Under the pieces are notes generated by a model. It saw only the letters and a list, made by a program, of their open reading frames with translations. It made no database searches and was not told the origin of the DNA. Shown here piece by piece: positions 53,714-62,056 of a stretch of DNA of 64,000 nt (its first letter is position 1; each line of letters starts with the position of its first letter). Both the position numbers and the translations under genes were made by a program. This stretch comes from Chengkuizengella sp. SCS-71B (GTDB lineage: Bacteria > Bacillota > Bacilli > Paenibacillales > KCTC-33759). The stretch is from the NCBI RefSeq assembly GCF_040100845.1, contig NZ_JAZHSH010000001.1:2278501-2342500 (forward strand), written 5' to 3'.

Positions 53714-56700
53714 CTACACCTCCTTGATTAAAATATTTCCTTTTACTTTGTAATCTGCCACTTCACTGTAAGTTGCAGAGCCACCAGTTATACATGTCCT
53801 ACCATTTGAGTAATTAGTATATACTCTTAAATGGAATTCACCTTCTATTGTGGCAAGAGCATATGCGATACTTAAATGCGGAATGCTTACAGCTAAATCT
53901 TCTCCAATTATTGGAACAATTGAGTTAGTATAATATCCTACATCTCTTCCAATTTCTAATTTCCAATGATTAATCTTTGGAATAAATATTAACGGCATAT
54001 TAGCGGAAGAGTATGTTGAATGATTATTTAAAATGATTGCTTCATTTAAAAGCATATGGTCATAAATATTCGTTCCCTTTGGCAATTTATACGATAAAAT
54101 AGGTATTTGAGGAGAAGCACCAGAGTATTCATTTATATGTGGACTTCCAGTTCCTCTTGTTGTTATTACTAAATTATCTGATAAAGAAAGTATCTTTCCA
54201 TTTTTAGTTTCTAACCCCTGATAAGGCACATGCTCATACCAAAGAGCCACACTGTCGGTTATTCCTGTTCGGTAGTCTTTAATTGGATATTCCATTTTAA
54301 GTTCTTTGGTTTCTTTACGGACTTTTACAACATTTGATTTTACATAATCTACTTCTTCACTTAGTTCTACATCTAGCTTGATATAGTCGGTGTATACAAT
54401 GCTGTTTGAGTTTACTCCTGCTGGATGGGTGCTGTGGACTAGGATGTATACTTTTTGATTGTTGGTGATCCACTTAGTTGATGACATTATAGAGCTAATC
54501 GTTGTCGGAATAGACGATAAACTTTCCATATTAGAACCATTACTCACCCACTGTTTAGCATTTGTATCCCATTGTTGTATTTTTGCCCCATAAGTTAATC
54601 CATTCCCATCATCACCTTGTCCGTATCCAGTCCATGAGACGGTGAGTTTACGGAGTTTATCTTTTAGTTCAGATAGGGATAGACCTATATGTGATAAATC
54701 AAATTCGAATAATGTTTGAGCTACTTTACCTTCTTCACCAGTTCGTGTTACATTTAAATTTCCGTTTTGAATTTGGATATTATTATAATTAGTCTCTACA
54801 TATCCACCGTCCCAAATTCCATTTATATCATCAGGGGTTAAATCTGGATATTTTCCTATATACACCCTGTGTGGTACACTAACATCATCCCCTACGACTT
54901 TCCCCAAATAATTCAACGTGGTTTTAGATTTTCGTCCTTCGCTCCATGTTGGGTTTTCATTGATTCCTTTTTCCAATTTTAAGTTTTTGATAGAGAAACT
55001 AACTGCACTGTTTGACCTACTATATATTTGAAATTTTAAATTTGACGTTACTGCACCAGAGAAATTAATCACAAATAATCCATTTGTATTATTCACTTCT
55101 TGATAATGATATACTGTACCAACGCCTTCAACTGAATATAACTCAATCATGAACTCTACATTTGTCGGATTAATAATTTCTAAACTAAACGTATATCTTT
55201 CATCTAGTTTCACCTCATTGAGTTCGCTAACCCTTATTCCGTCTCCCAAAACAGATGCTTCCAACTTTGCTAATCCATCTTCCTCTATTGTTATGATACC
55301 GTTGTCTCTATGTTCAAAATCATGCAAATCCACAGGAAACGCCTGATTCTGTGTAAGTAAATTCTCATTCATCACTGGAAACTCATTTTCAGGTACTAAC
55401 ACATCGTATCCTGTTTCAGATACATCAACTTGAATTTCTAACTCTACATAGTCTGTATAGATGATAGATGCGGTTACTCCGTCAGATGGATCGGTATAGG
55501 CTAAGAAGTGGACGAAACCGTTATCGTCAATATAATAAGGATGATCGCTTATATTTACACCGAAAATAATATTTGTTACAGCACTGTTTGTATGGGTAGA
55601 AGGCTCGTAAAAATACCATGATTTATCATCATCTCTCCAACCACTTAAAATAGCTTTATTCCCATTCGGACACTCACCATATCCCCACCAATTACAACCA
55701 ATGCTTTTCAATCTATCCTTCGATCTCTGCACCTTATCCTCAATTGTCACGCAACCTTCAAAGAATCCCTCGCCTAGTTTGTCGGTGATGGCTCGGATGA
55801 TGTTGAAGGAGAATTTGATTTGTGGTATATCGTCGGTTGCTGTACTTGTTGTACTCATAATTTCAGAATTAAGTTTCATAATTGGATCATATCTAAATTG
55901 TCCTATTTCTCCTCCCCAGTTGTCATTAGGTGTAAATAGTACTGGGTCATTTTCAGGGTGAGCTGTATGTGGTATCAAATCCGTATCCTCACTCGTTTTC
56001 CCTTCAAAATTAGCCTTAATCGTCACAATCCCATCATCAGACTTAACTAACTTTTGTCTGTTAACTTCACCTTCTAACACTTCCGTAGGTACATGTTCAA
56101 TTCCATTTCCACCTGGATAGTTAACACGATATTCAATAGTAAGTGTTTCTTTATTATTATTTGGGGGTGTAATTATTGTATAAGTTGATTCGTTTGTTAA
56201 AACACCATCCCATTTACCAACAATTCCGTCTGCCTTAACAATACTTTTTATAATTACTGAATTTGCATCTACATCTGCACCAAGAACTGCTTCAAATTGT
56301 ATTGTTTTTTCAGTTGAATTTATGGCAGTTATAAACCTTGTTGTGCCTGACCAAATATCTCCACTTGGTTTAACGATCAAAAAACTATCTCCTACTGAAA
56401 ATTCACTGACATCATCCAGATATAAAACAGTACTGTTAACATCCCCTCTAACTACTTTTGCAAAAGAATTATCTACGGTGTCGATTAATCCAAACAATCC
56501 ATTTTTGCATGTGATTTTAATCGTATCCCCTGCTGTCCAAACACCTTTTGTTGCTTGTGTAACTTCAATATGAGGTAAATGTTCGTCCGATAAAACTTCT
56601 ATTTTATCGGTTACTTTTTGACTAGTTTGAGCATCGGATAGAATACGTTTTTGGTCGGTTAAGTCAAAACGTGTGTTGGTTTCTTGGTTTGTATAGTCAG

Positions 56701-58348
56701 CAGGGACGTACCATTTGCCGTGAGGGACGAATGTAGGGTTTGGTTGAGAGCCTTTTGTTAGCTGCAAGTACCCAACTCTAATACTATTTCTTCCTAAAGT
56801 GAGATAATATTGATTTTGTTCTGCTGTGAATGTACGTGAAACCTGTATAAAAGGTTCGGTTGAAGTATTGACATAAATACTTTCATCTCGTGAATAATAT
56901 CCAGGAATCTTTTGCAAACCATATGTTAAAGAGCTAGAATTAATGTTTGTATTATAAATTTCAAAAGTTAAAGTATATTCTTGACCTATCACTGTATTAA
57001 GAGTTAAAACTTCACTATAACCACCTATACCGCCTAATAATCCACCTCCATCTATAAAACCGTCATAAGAAACATCTCTTTCGATATCAATTAAATTCTC
57101 AACCACATAAGGATAGCTCTCTTGCTGCACCTCAACAAAACTCGGTGCTTTATCCAAACCAAAATACTCTTTCTTCATCTCAACATTTCCGTTTTCCCCT
57201 GCTAAGAGTTGGTTAAATTCTTCGTTCATGATCTTGTTGTAATCTTCACCTGTTAAACTAACTTTGTGTCTTAGGTCGATGATGTCACGTTGATCTATGA
57301 TGTTGGAGTATAGGTTGTCTGGACGGTCTGAAGGAGAATGATATCTTTCTGACCATCCATAACCACCTCTTAGTGGTAAATATGTTATTGTGCCATCTCC
57401 ATTTATAAAAATAACTTCAGCTAAATCATATTTACCATCATATTGTAAGAAATCTCCCACTTTTAATGCTGAATATAATGGATCTTCTGTGATAGAAGTA
57501 ATTTCTTCACCTGCCACTGTACCACCTTGTAGATTGAAACTTACAAGTCCATTTACATACTCCCTAGCCCCATTCACATTCTCAACGCTATATCCTCCAC
57601 TGTTTCTACGTGGTATACGAAACATAGGGATAGCATAGACGTATCCGTCTGCTGTTTGTAGGATGTCTTTGGATTCCTGTGTTCCATCACCTGCTAAGTA
57701 AACCCCAACATCATCAAGACCGAGTTTCTTTCCAACTATAGAGGAAATACCTCGGCTATAAGTGTCATAGAAACAACCGAATCGAATATAATTATCACTT
57801 ATAGAAGTTCCGTCAGTAAAATTTAACGGAATCTCATTACTACCTTGTGATTGTACTGTGAAATTATAAGTTGTACTATCATGTTTAAATGTTAACCCTT
57901 CTGAAAACTTCTCAAAATCCACCCCTGCAACACTTCTAATCCTCCAACTCATATCATACCCATTACCCTCTATAGGAAACCAAGCTTCCAAAAACACCAG
58001 ATCATCACGCTTTCCCTCTGTTGGTGCTTCTGGTAGTTCAATTTCTGTGCCTTCTGGGATGGTTAGTAGATAACCGTTTATATTTGCTACTTGTTCTTCT
58101 ACTAATATAATTTTGTTTTCTCCAAATTCAAGGTCAGATATGTCCAAGAATCCGCTATGAATGGAATTTCGAATTAAACCCACTTGAGCATCTTCGAGGG
58201 ATACGTCGTTATCGATTAAGGTTTGTAGCGCTTGGTTAAAATTCTCTGGATACGTTCTTGTGCTTTCTGTAAACCCCTTAACAATTTTATTGATACCTAC
58301 TTTTTTAGACCCGTTCAGATTTGTTAACGTTTCTGGTTGAAGTGGCAT
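53714..58348 (-). CDS. Large phage-tail-fibre-like protein
   Basis: 1544 residues, probably the adhesive tail or tail-fibre protein. The N-terminus (PETLTNLNGSKKVGINKIVK, residues 5-24) is a tail-attachment-like region. The middle and C-terminus contain several mutually related modules: blocks with IYTDYVELEIQV/IYTDYIKLDVEL ends (about residues 960 and 1320) and jelly-roll-like carbohydrate-binding-type sequences. Residues 970-1400 are closely related to the gene at 62057-64000, including the almost identical segment VDYVKSNVVKVRKETKELKM. AGCGAGGTG precedes the ATG. It is one base from the next gene. Confidence 0.8.
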   Translation of the reverse strand: MPLQPETLTNLNGSKKVGINKIVKGFTESTRTYPENFNQALQTLIDNDVSLEDAQVGLIRNSIHSGFLDISDLEFGENKIILVEEQVANINGYLLTIPEGTEIELPEAPTEGKRDDLVFLEAWFPIEGNGYDMSWRIRSVAGVDFEKFSEGLTFKHDSTTYNFTVQSQGSNEIPLNFTDGTSISDNYIRFGCFYDTYSRGISSIVGKKLGLDDVGVYLAGDGTQESKDILQTADGYVYAIPMFRIPRRNSGGYSVENVNGAREYVNGLVSFNLQGGTVAGEEITSITEDPLYSALKVGDFLQYDGKYDLAEVIFINGDGTITYLPLRGGYGWSERYHSPSDRPDNLYSNIIDQRDIIDLRHKVSLTGEDYNKIMNEEFNQLLAGENGNVEMKKEYFGLDKAPSFVEVQQESYPYVVENLIDIERDVSYDGFIDGGGLLGGIGGYSEVLTLNTVIGQEYTLTFEIYNTNINSSSLTYGLQKIPGYYSRDESIYVNTSTEPFIQVSRTFTAEQNQYYLTLGRNSIRVGYLQLTKGSQPNPTFVPHGKWYVPADYTNQETNTRFDLTDQKRILSDAQTSQKVTDKIEVLSDEHLPHIEVTQATKGVWTAGDTIKITCKNGLFGLIDTVDNSFAKVVRGDVNSTVLYLDDVSEFSVGDSFLIVKPSGDIWSGTTRFITAINSTEKTIQFEAVLGADVDANSVIIKSIVKADGIVGKWDGVLTNESTYTIITPPNNNKETLTIEYRVNYPGGNGIEHVPTEVLEGEVNRQKLVKSDDGIVTIKANFEGKTSEDTDLIPHTAHPENDPVLFTPNDNWGGEIGQFRYDPIMKLNSEIMSTTSTATDDIPQIKFSFNIIRAITDKLGEGFFEGCVTIEDKVQRSKDRLKSIGCNWWGYGECPNGNKAILSGWRDDDKSWYFYEPSTHTNSAVTNIIFGVNISDHPYYIDDNGFVHFLAYTDPSDGVTASIIYTDYVELEIQVDVSETGYDVLVPENEFPVMNENLLTQNQAFPVDLHDFEHRDNGIITIEEDGLAKLEASVLGDGIRVSELNEVKLDERYTFSLEIINPTNVEFMIELYSVEGVGTVYHYQEVNNTNGLFVINFSGAVTSNLKFQIYSRSNSAVSFSIKNLKLEKGINENPTWSEGRKSKTTLNYLGKVVGDDVSVPHRVYIGKYPDLTPDDINGIWDGGYVETNYNNIQIQNGNLNVTRTGEEGKVAQTLFEFDLSHIGLSLSELKDKLRKLTVSWTGYGQGDDGNGLTYGAKIQQWDTNAKQWVSNGSNMESLSSIPTTISSIMSSTKWITNNQKVYILVHSTHPAGVNSNSIVYTDYIKLDVELSEEVDYVKSNVVKVRKETKELKMEYPIKDYRTGITDSVALWYEHVPYQGLETKNGKILSLSDNLVITTRGTGSPHINEYSGASPQIPILSYKLPKGTNIYDHMLLNEAIILNNHSTYSSANMPLIFIPKINHWKLEIGRDVGYYTNSIVPIIGEDLAVSIPHLSIAYALATIEGEFHLRVYTNYSNGRTCITGGSATYSEVADYKVKGNILIKEV

Positions 58349-58365
58349 TTGGACACCTCGCTTTC

Positions 58366-58746
58366 TTAAAATTCTGCATCGTAATCAAATTCGATGGTTG
58401 TACCAGTGTCTAACCCTTTATTTGTAAAGGTTTTCATGGCGACTAAATGGTTGTCTGCGTCGATTAAACCAGCTTCGTTAATGTTTTTACCTATTAAATT
58501 GTCAGCATCTGCATTTATACTCACAGAATATCTAGCGGTGTAGTTGTCAGGAAAACTTTTCGTTACATTTTTAGAAATCACTTGATTAAATAATGCACTT
58601 TCATTCCCTGTTAACGATTTTGGTGTACCATTCCCATCTGTACCTCCTGTACCGAAAACGATTTTTGTCACTTTGGGTAATGAGATATTTCCGGCATGAG
58701 CTTTTGCTAATTTCTCCCTGCCTTTGTTTGTTTTTACACTTGCCAT
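58366..58746 (-). CDS. Phage tail-fibre/tail-collar-like small protein
   Basis: 126 residues, N-terminal MASVKTNKGREKLAKAHAGN and a beta-rich body with NESALFNQVISKNVTKSFPD. This resembles the small tail-collar fibre proteins that sit before fibre genes. GAGGTGG precedes the ATG. The large fibre gene follows 17 bp later. The region from here to 59048 has no other convincing gene. Confidence 0.7.
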   Translation of the reverse strand: MASVKTNKGREKLAKAHAGNISLPKVTKIVFGTGGTDGNGTPKSLTGNESALFNQVISKNVTKSFPDNYTARYSVSINADADNLIGKNINEAGLIDADNHLVAMKTFTNKGLDTGTTIEFDYDAEF

Positions 58747-59048
58747 GTGTTAAACCACCTCTTCATTAAATAAATTGTTTGAACGTACGTTCTCATGCTT
58801 TGTAATTTCACTATTACTTTTTTTGATTTCCTTGTAACAGTGAACTTGTTTAAGCTTTGCTTAAACACTCCACCTGATTTGAAGATCCCACCTATAGAGG
58901 TGGGCGTCTGTACGCAAATTATTTTGGGATAAAGTTGAGATTCAATATGTTTAAAAGTGCCTCTTATCATCCTCCGTTTCTTGACTTTTATATCGATCTA
59001 CTAAGTATGTCAATTTGAAACTCGTATAAGCCACTTTTTGTATCACTT
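58747..59048. other. Structured non-coding stretch between tail modules
   Basis: Contains three palindromes: CCCACCTATAGAGGTGGG near 58887, GTTTAAGCTTTGCTTAAAC near 58848 and GAACGTACGTTC near 58783. A 78-codon frame on the minus strand overlaps all of them and is therefore not accepted as a gene. A tiny frame ending HF-stop at about 58950-59046 is possible. Confidence 0.4.
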
Positions 59049-59241
59049 CTATATCAACTTATTTTTATCTGATTTATAAACAGTAACTCCAAGTGCGAGA
59101 TATGTAATTACATCTATAGGTAGTCAAATCAAAGGTTTCTTGTTCGATTCCATAACCATAAAACTCGAACCCTTGATAAATTAATGTGGCAAGCATTAAT
59201 AATATATGTGGTTGTTTGATTCTTTTTAAAAATGTATGCAT
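59049..59241 (-). pseudogene. Phage holin, frameshifted
   Basis: Frame 1 from ATG 59241 (AAGGTGA upstream) reads MHTFLKRIKQPHILLMLATL then IYQGFEFYGYGIEQETFDL. A shift of one base near the TTTGACTACCTATAGATG stretch is needed to continue into IDVITYLALGVTVYKSDKN and stop at 59049. The joined protein has the shape of small holins with two hydrophobic parts. Confidence 0.65.
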
Positions 59242-59265
59242 ATTAAATTTTCACCTTTCAAAGTT

Positions 59266-59499
59266 TTATTTGATAATCGATCTAACATAACGAAAATAAC
59301 CATCATTTACTAGACCTTTTTCATTTAGATACTCAATAGATTGATGTGCCATTTCTAGCTGCCATTTTATTAGCTTCATGATTAATTCCAATCTATCCAC
59401 CTTCTTTAACATTAAAGAACCCAGGCAGGGCTTTGAATTTATGTTCAGAAAATCTACTTTGACTGGACTGGTGTTCTGGTATAAGTACACATTTTTCAT
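59266..59499 (-). CDS. Short protein similar to the C-terminal part of the amidase, probable remnant
   Basis: A 77-codon frame. The C-terminal half, MKLIKWQLEMAHQSIEYLNE, resembles the amidase tail QLKEWQIELANDAIDRLYKK at 51055-51843. Translation may start at the ATG at 59379 (37 residues), since the upstream part has no recognisable domain. Either a remnant of the second lysis enzyme or a small separate gene. Confidence 0.4.
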   Translation of the reverse strand: MKNVYLYQNTSPVKVDFLNINSKPCLGSLMLKKVDRLELIMKLIKWQLEMAHQSIEYLNEKGLVNDGYFRYVRSIIK

Positions 59500-59504
59500 A
59501 GTTT

Positions 59505-59600
59505 AAAACCCCACTATATAAATAGTGAGGTTTCCGTAGAAGGATTCTATGAGCGCACACCCTCCTATTGCTAGGGGGTTAATATATTCTATGTTCAAAC
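59505..59600 (-). terminator. Two terminator-like hairpins behind the second XkdX gene
   Basis: On the minus strand, AACCTCACTAT/ATAGTGGGGTT followed by TTTAAAC (59509-59532). Just before it is CCCCTAGCAATAGG (about 59563-59580). They probably end the tail operon of the second module. Confidence 0.6.
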
Positions 59601-59676
59601 TCTTCATTTCGTATAGACAACTGACTTGCTTGTTTGAAAATGTGTTCCAACCCAAGTCCATACATAAAAATAGAAC

Positions 59677-59811
59677 CTATACTGTATATGGTTCACCTAC
59701 GATTTGTTCATATTGTTCTTCTGTGATCTTTGTTCTTTCAACAAATACTTTTACATTTTCTTTACTATAATACTTTGGGTAATACCTTTGAACGATTTTA
59801 AACCAATCCAT
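59677..59811 (-). CDS. XkdX-family small phage protein (second copy)
   Basis: 44 residues: MDWFKIVQRYYPKYYSKENV, then KVFVERTKITEEQYEQIV. Clearly homologous to the copy at 52640-52774. Start codon overlaps the upstream stop as TAATG. Confidence 0.85.
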   Translation of the reverse strand: MDWFKIVQRYYPKYYSKENVKVFVERTKITEEQYEQIVGEPYTV

Positions 59812-60734
59812 TAAATCACACCTCTCTCTACTAACGATAATGTAAGTCCTGCTAGTTCTGTTTCTAGTTCTTCGATTTGGGTTTCTTTTTCAAGTGAATT
59901 AAGAAATTGCGTGGCATTTTCACGCTCTAGAGATTCTATTTGACTCTCTTTTTGTAATGAATCAAGAATAAGTGTGGCATTTTCAGATTTCAACAATTCA
60001 ATCTCTTGCTCTGCTGTAAGTGGAGTCTTTGGTGCATTGATAATGTCATCATAAGTAAATACAGAAGGTTGATCCTCAAACTTCACCGTTTTAATCTGTT
60101 CAACATCTTCTAAAGCAGGCGCAAGTTCTTCTGTCCATCGTTCATCCTCTTTTATGACTTCTAGTGGATCCTGATCTTCATAGGTGATGCTAGTTTCAGT
60201 TACTTCCTTGTAATATAATAGATTGCCCTCTGGATCTTGTTTCTGATTTAGGATTAATTCCACCATGGTACAGTTAATCATCTGTCCTGTTCCTACTTGT
60301 CCCCAATATAAAAGGTTTCCGTCCTCATCAGTTTTCTGTTTCTCCATCGATTCCCCATCTTGCTCCACTTCAATCATGACTGGTTCATCTATAACCTCTG
60401 TTGTTTCTCCTCTGACTGTACGTTCATACTGCTTTTGTGTGCCATCTTCATTGAAAATGGGAATTTGAGTTGGTGTATTTACCATCACTGGATTTTCTGT
60501 AATTTCTGTGGTTTCTATCGTTTTAGGGATCTCCTCTTGTATTTCAATTGGTTCCTGTGGAAGCAAGTATAATAGATTACCATTTGAATCCACTCTATGA
60601 CGTTGTATAATGTATGGAACCTGCTTGGTTAACCCTTCTATATGCACATCCTCAATTTCAATTTCAAGTGGTTGTGGTTCCCTATCCACTCCAGTCACTA
60701 AATTAGTTACTCTGTTTATAATGACATTAGCCAT
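59811..60734 (-). CDS. Tail-fibre-associated coiled-coil protein (second copy)
   Basis: 307 residues, paralogue of the gene at 52774-53712. VIINRVTNLVTGVDREPQPLEIEIEDVHIEG at the start and the terminal ATLILDSLQKESQIESLERE repeats are shared, with an estimated 45-55% identity by eye. AGGAGGG precedes the ATG. Sits between the FN3 protein and the second XkdX gene. Confidence 0.75.
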   Translation of the reverse strand: MANVIINRVTNLVTGVDREPQPLEIEIEDVHIEGLTKQVPYIIQRHRVDSNGNLLYLLPQEPIEIQEEIPKTIETTEITENPVMVNTPTQIPIFNEDGTQKQYERTVRGETTEVIDEPVMIEVEQDGESMEKQKTDEDGNLLYWGQVGTGQMINCTMVELILNQKQDPEGNLLYYKEVTETSITYEDQDPLEVIKEDERWTEELAPALEDVEQIKTVKFEDQPSVFTYDDIINAPKTPLTAEQEIELLKSENATLILDSLQKESQIESLERENATQFLNSLEKETQIEELETELAGLTLSLVERGVI

Positions 60735-60745
60735 TTACATCCCTC

Positions 60746-62044
60746 CTAACTGTTTTGTAGTGCTTTTATGATGTTCTCAATTCGCCTTGGTAGTAGTTGT
60801 AAAGGATAGCTTTGATCTTTGGCGATTATGGTTTCTTCAAACTGTTGTTTTGCTTCTTTATTGTTTAGTTCTATATCTAACTGTGTGTAGACATCTAAAA
60901 TAGAATCTTCTATCTCATTCCATTGAGTAGCCTTAATTGGAGTTGATTTTTTAATAATCGTTGTGTCTGTCCAGTTAATTGGATCAAGACCATTTCTGGT
61001 CCTAAACTGATTTACCTTTTCTCGTATAAAATCAATAACTTCTTTCAAATATGGATTCTCGTTAGGTAAAGTTAAATTCGAATGTTTAAAAAATGTTTTA
61101 CCTTGAATGCTATTCTTTTCAGATTCATTCCCTGCTGCGTCTATAGCACTTACAGAGAGTGAATACAAAGTACCTCCCTCTAACCCAGTAAAATTATAAT
61201 TTGTTATCGTCACAGTTGTGATTAGCACGTCATCTAAATAAATCCTATAACCTACAACACCAACATTATCTGTGGAAGAACTCCAAATTATATCTACTGT
61301 ATTTTCTGAAAACCCTACAATAGATAAGCTTTCTGGTTTACTTGGAGGCTCAACTAATGCTGTAACGATAATTTCTACACCTGTAGATTCTTCATCGTAA
61401 ATGTCATACGCTATTACATTAAAGGTATAAGTTTCACCTTCAAGCACAGTAAATGTTGCACTATTAACACTTGTGGTATACGTTTTTGAACCATACCTCA
61501 CCTTATATCCAGCAAAATCTAATAGTTCTATTGGTTGATCCCATGCTAAAGAAATCGTATTCCCTGTATTTTCAGTCACTCTAAGATTAGTAGGTGGAGA
61601 GACTTGCTTGATTTCAGAAACTAGTTGCCAAACCCCTCTGTAAGTGTTAGAAAAATTATACGTGCTTCCTGGATCGACTAAAACGACTACACAACTTACT
61701 CGGACACAATTAGGAGGTAAATGATTTACGTCACCACTATAATTTCTTTCGGTGGTATAATCAGTTTCACTCTGATAAGTTGTTGTTTTAGTACCATCAC
61801 GATCATAAGCATTAATTTCTACGGAATCTACATAATCATCACTTGTGTAAGGTGGAGTGAAATCATATGATATGATTCGTCTATAATGGGATCTGTCTAT
61901 TTCATAATCCAGTGTAATTCTTACGTAATTATTATCGTAAAAGTCTAAAGTAATCAATGATGAATCTGGTCTTGATCCATTGGTTAACGTTTCCTTTTCG
62001 CTACTAAAGTCTATAAAATGACCTGAAGAAGTGCTTGTTGACAT
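60746..62044 (-). CDS. Phage tail protein with two fibronectin type III domains
   Basis: 432 residues from ATG 62044, which follows GGGGGTG; an upstream GTG at 62053 overlaps that site. The N-terminal 165 residues are beta-rich. Residues about 175-255 and 257-350 are fibronectin type III domains (PPTNLRVTENTGNTISLAWD, and PSKPESLSIVGFSENTVDII with SSSTDNVGVVGYRIYLDD). The last 90 residues are helical with a KSTPIKATQWNEIEDSILD repeat-like motif. It has no counterpart in the first module. Confidence 0.8.
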   Translation of the reverse strand: MSTSTSSGHFIDFSSEKETLTNGSRPDSSLITLDFYDNNYVRITLDYEIDRSHYRRIISYDFTPPYTSDDYVDSVEINAYDRDGTKTTTYQSETDYTTERNYSGDVNHLPPNCVRVSCVVVLVDPGSTYNFSNTYRGVWQLVSEIKQVSPPTNLRVTENTGNTISLAWDQPIELLDFAGYKVRYGSKTYTTSVNSATFTVLEGETYTFNVIAYDIYDEESTGVEIIVTALVEPPSKPESLSIVGFSENTVDIIWSSSTDNVGVVGYRIYLDDVLITTVTITNYNFTGLEGGTLYSLSVSAIDAAGNESEKNSIQGKTFFKHSNLTLPNENPYLKEVIDFIREKVNQFRTRNGLDPINWTDTTIIKKSTPIKATQWNEIEDSILDVYTQLDIELNNKEAKQQFEETIIAKDQSYPLQLLPRRIENIIKALQNS

Positions 62045-62056
62045 AGATATCACCCC

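Noticed and set aside
54000-57640. Plus-strand frames of 65-86 codons inside the large tail protein gene
   Set aside because: No ribosome binding sites, low-complexity composition, and complete overlap with the large minus-strand gene.
58734-58970. 78-codon minus-strand frame upstream of the tail-collar gene
   Set aside because: It overlaps three palindromes and the following gene start, lacks a good ribosome binding site, and its composition is unlike the neighbours.
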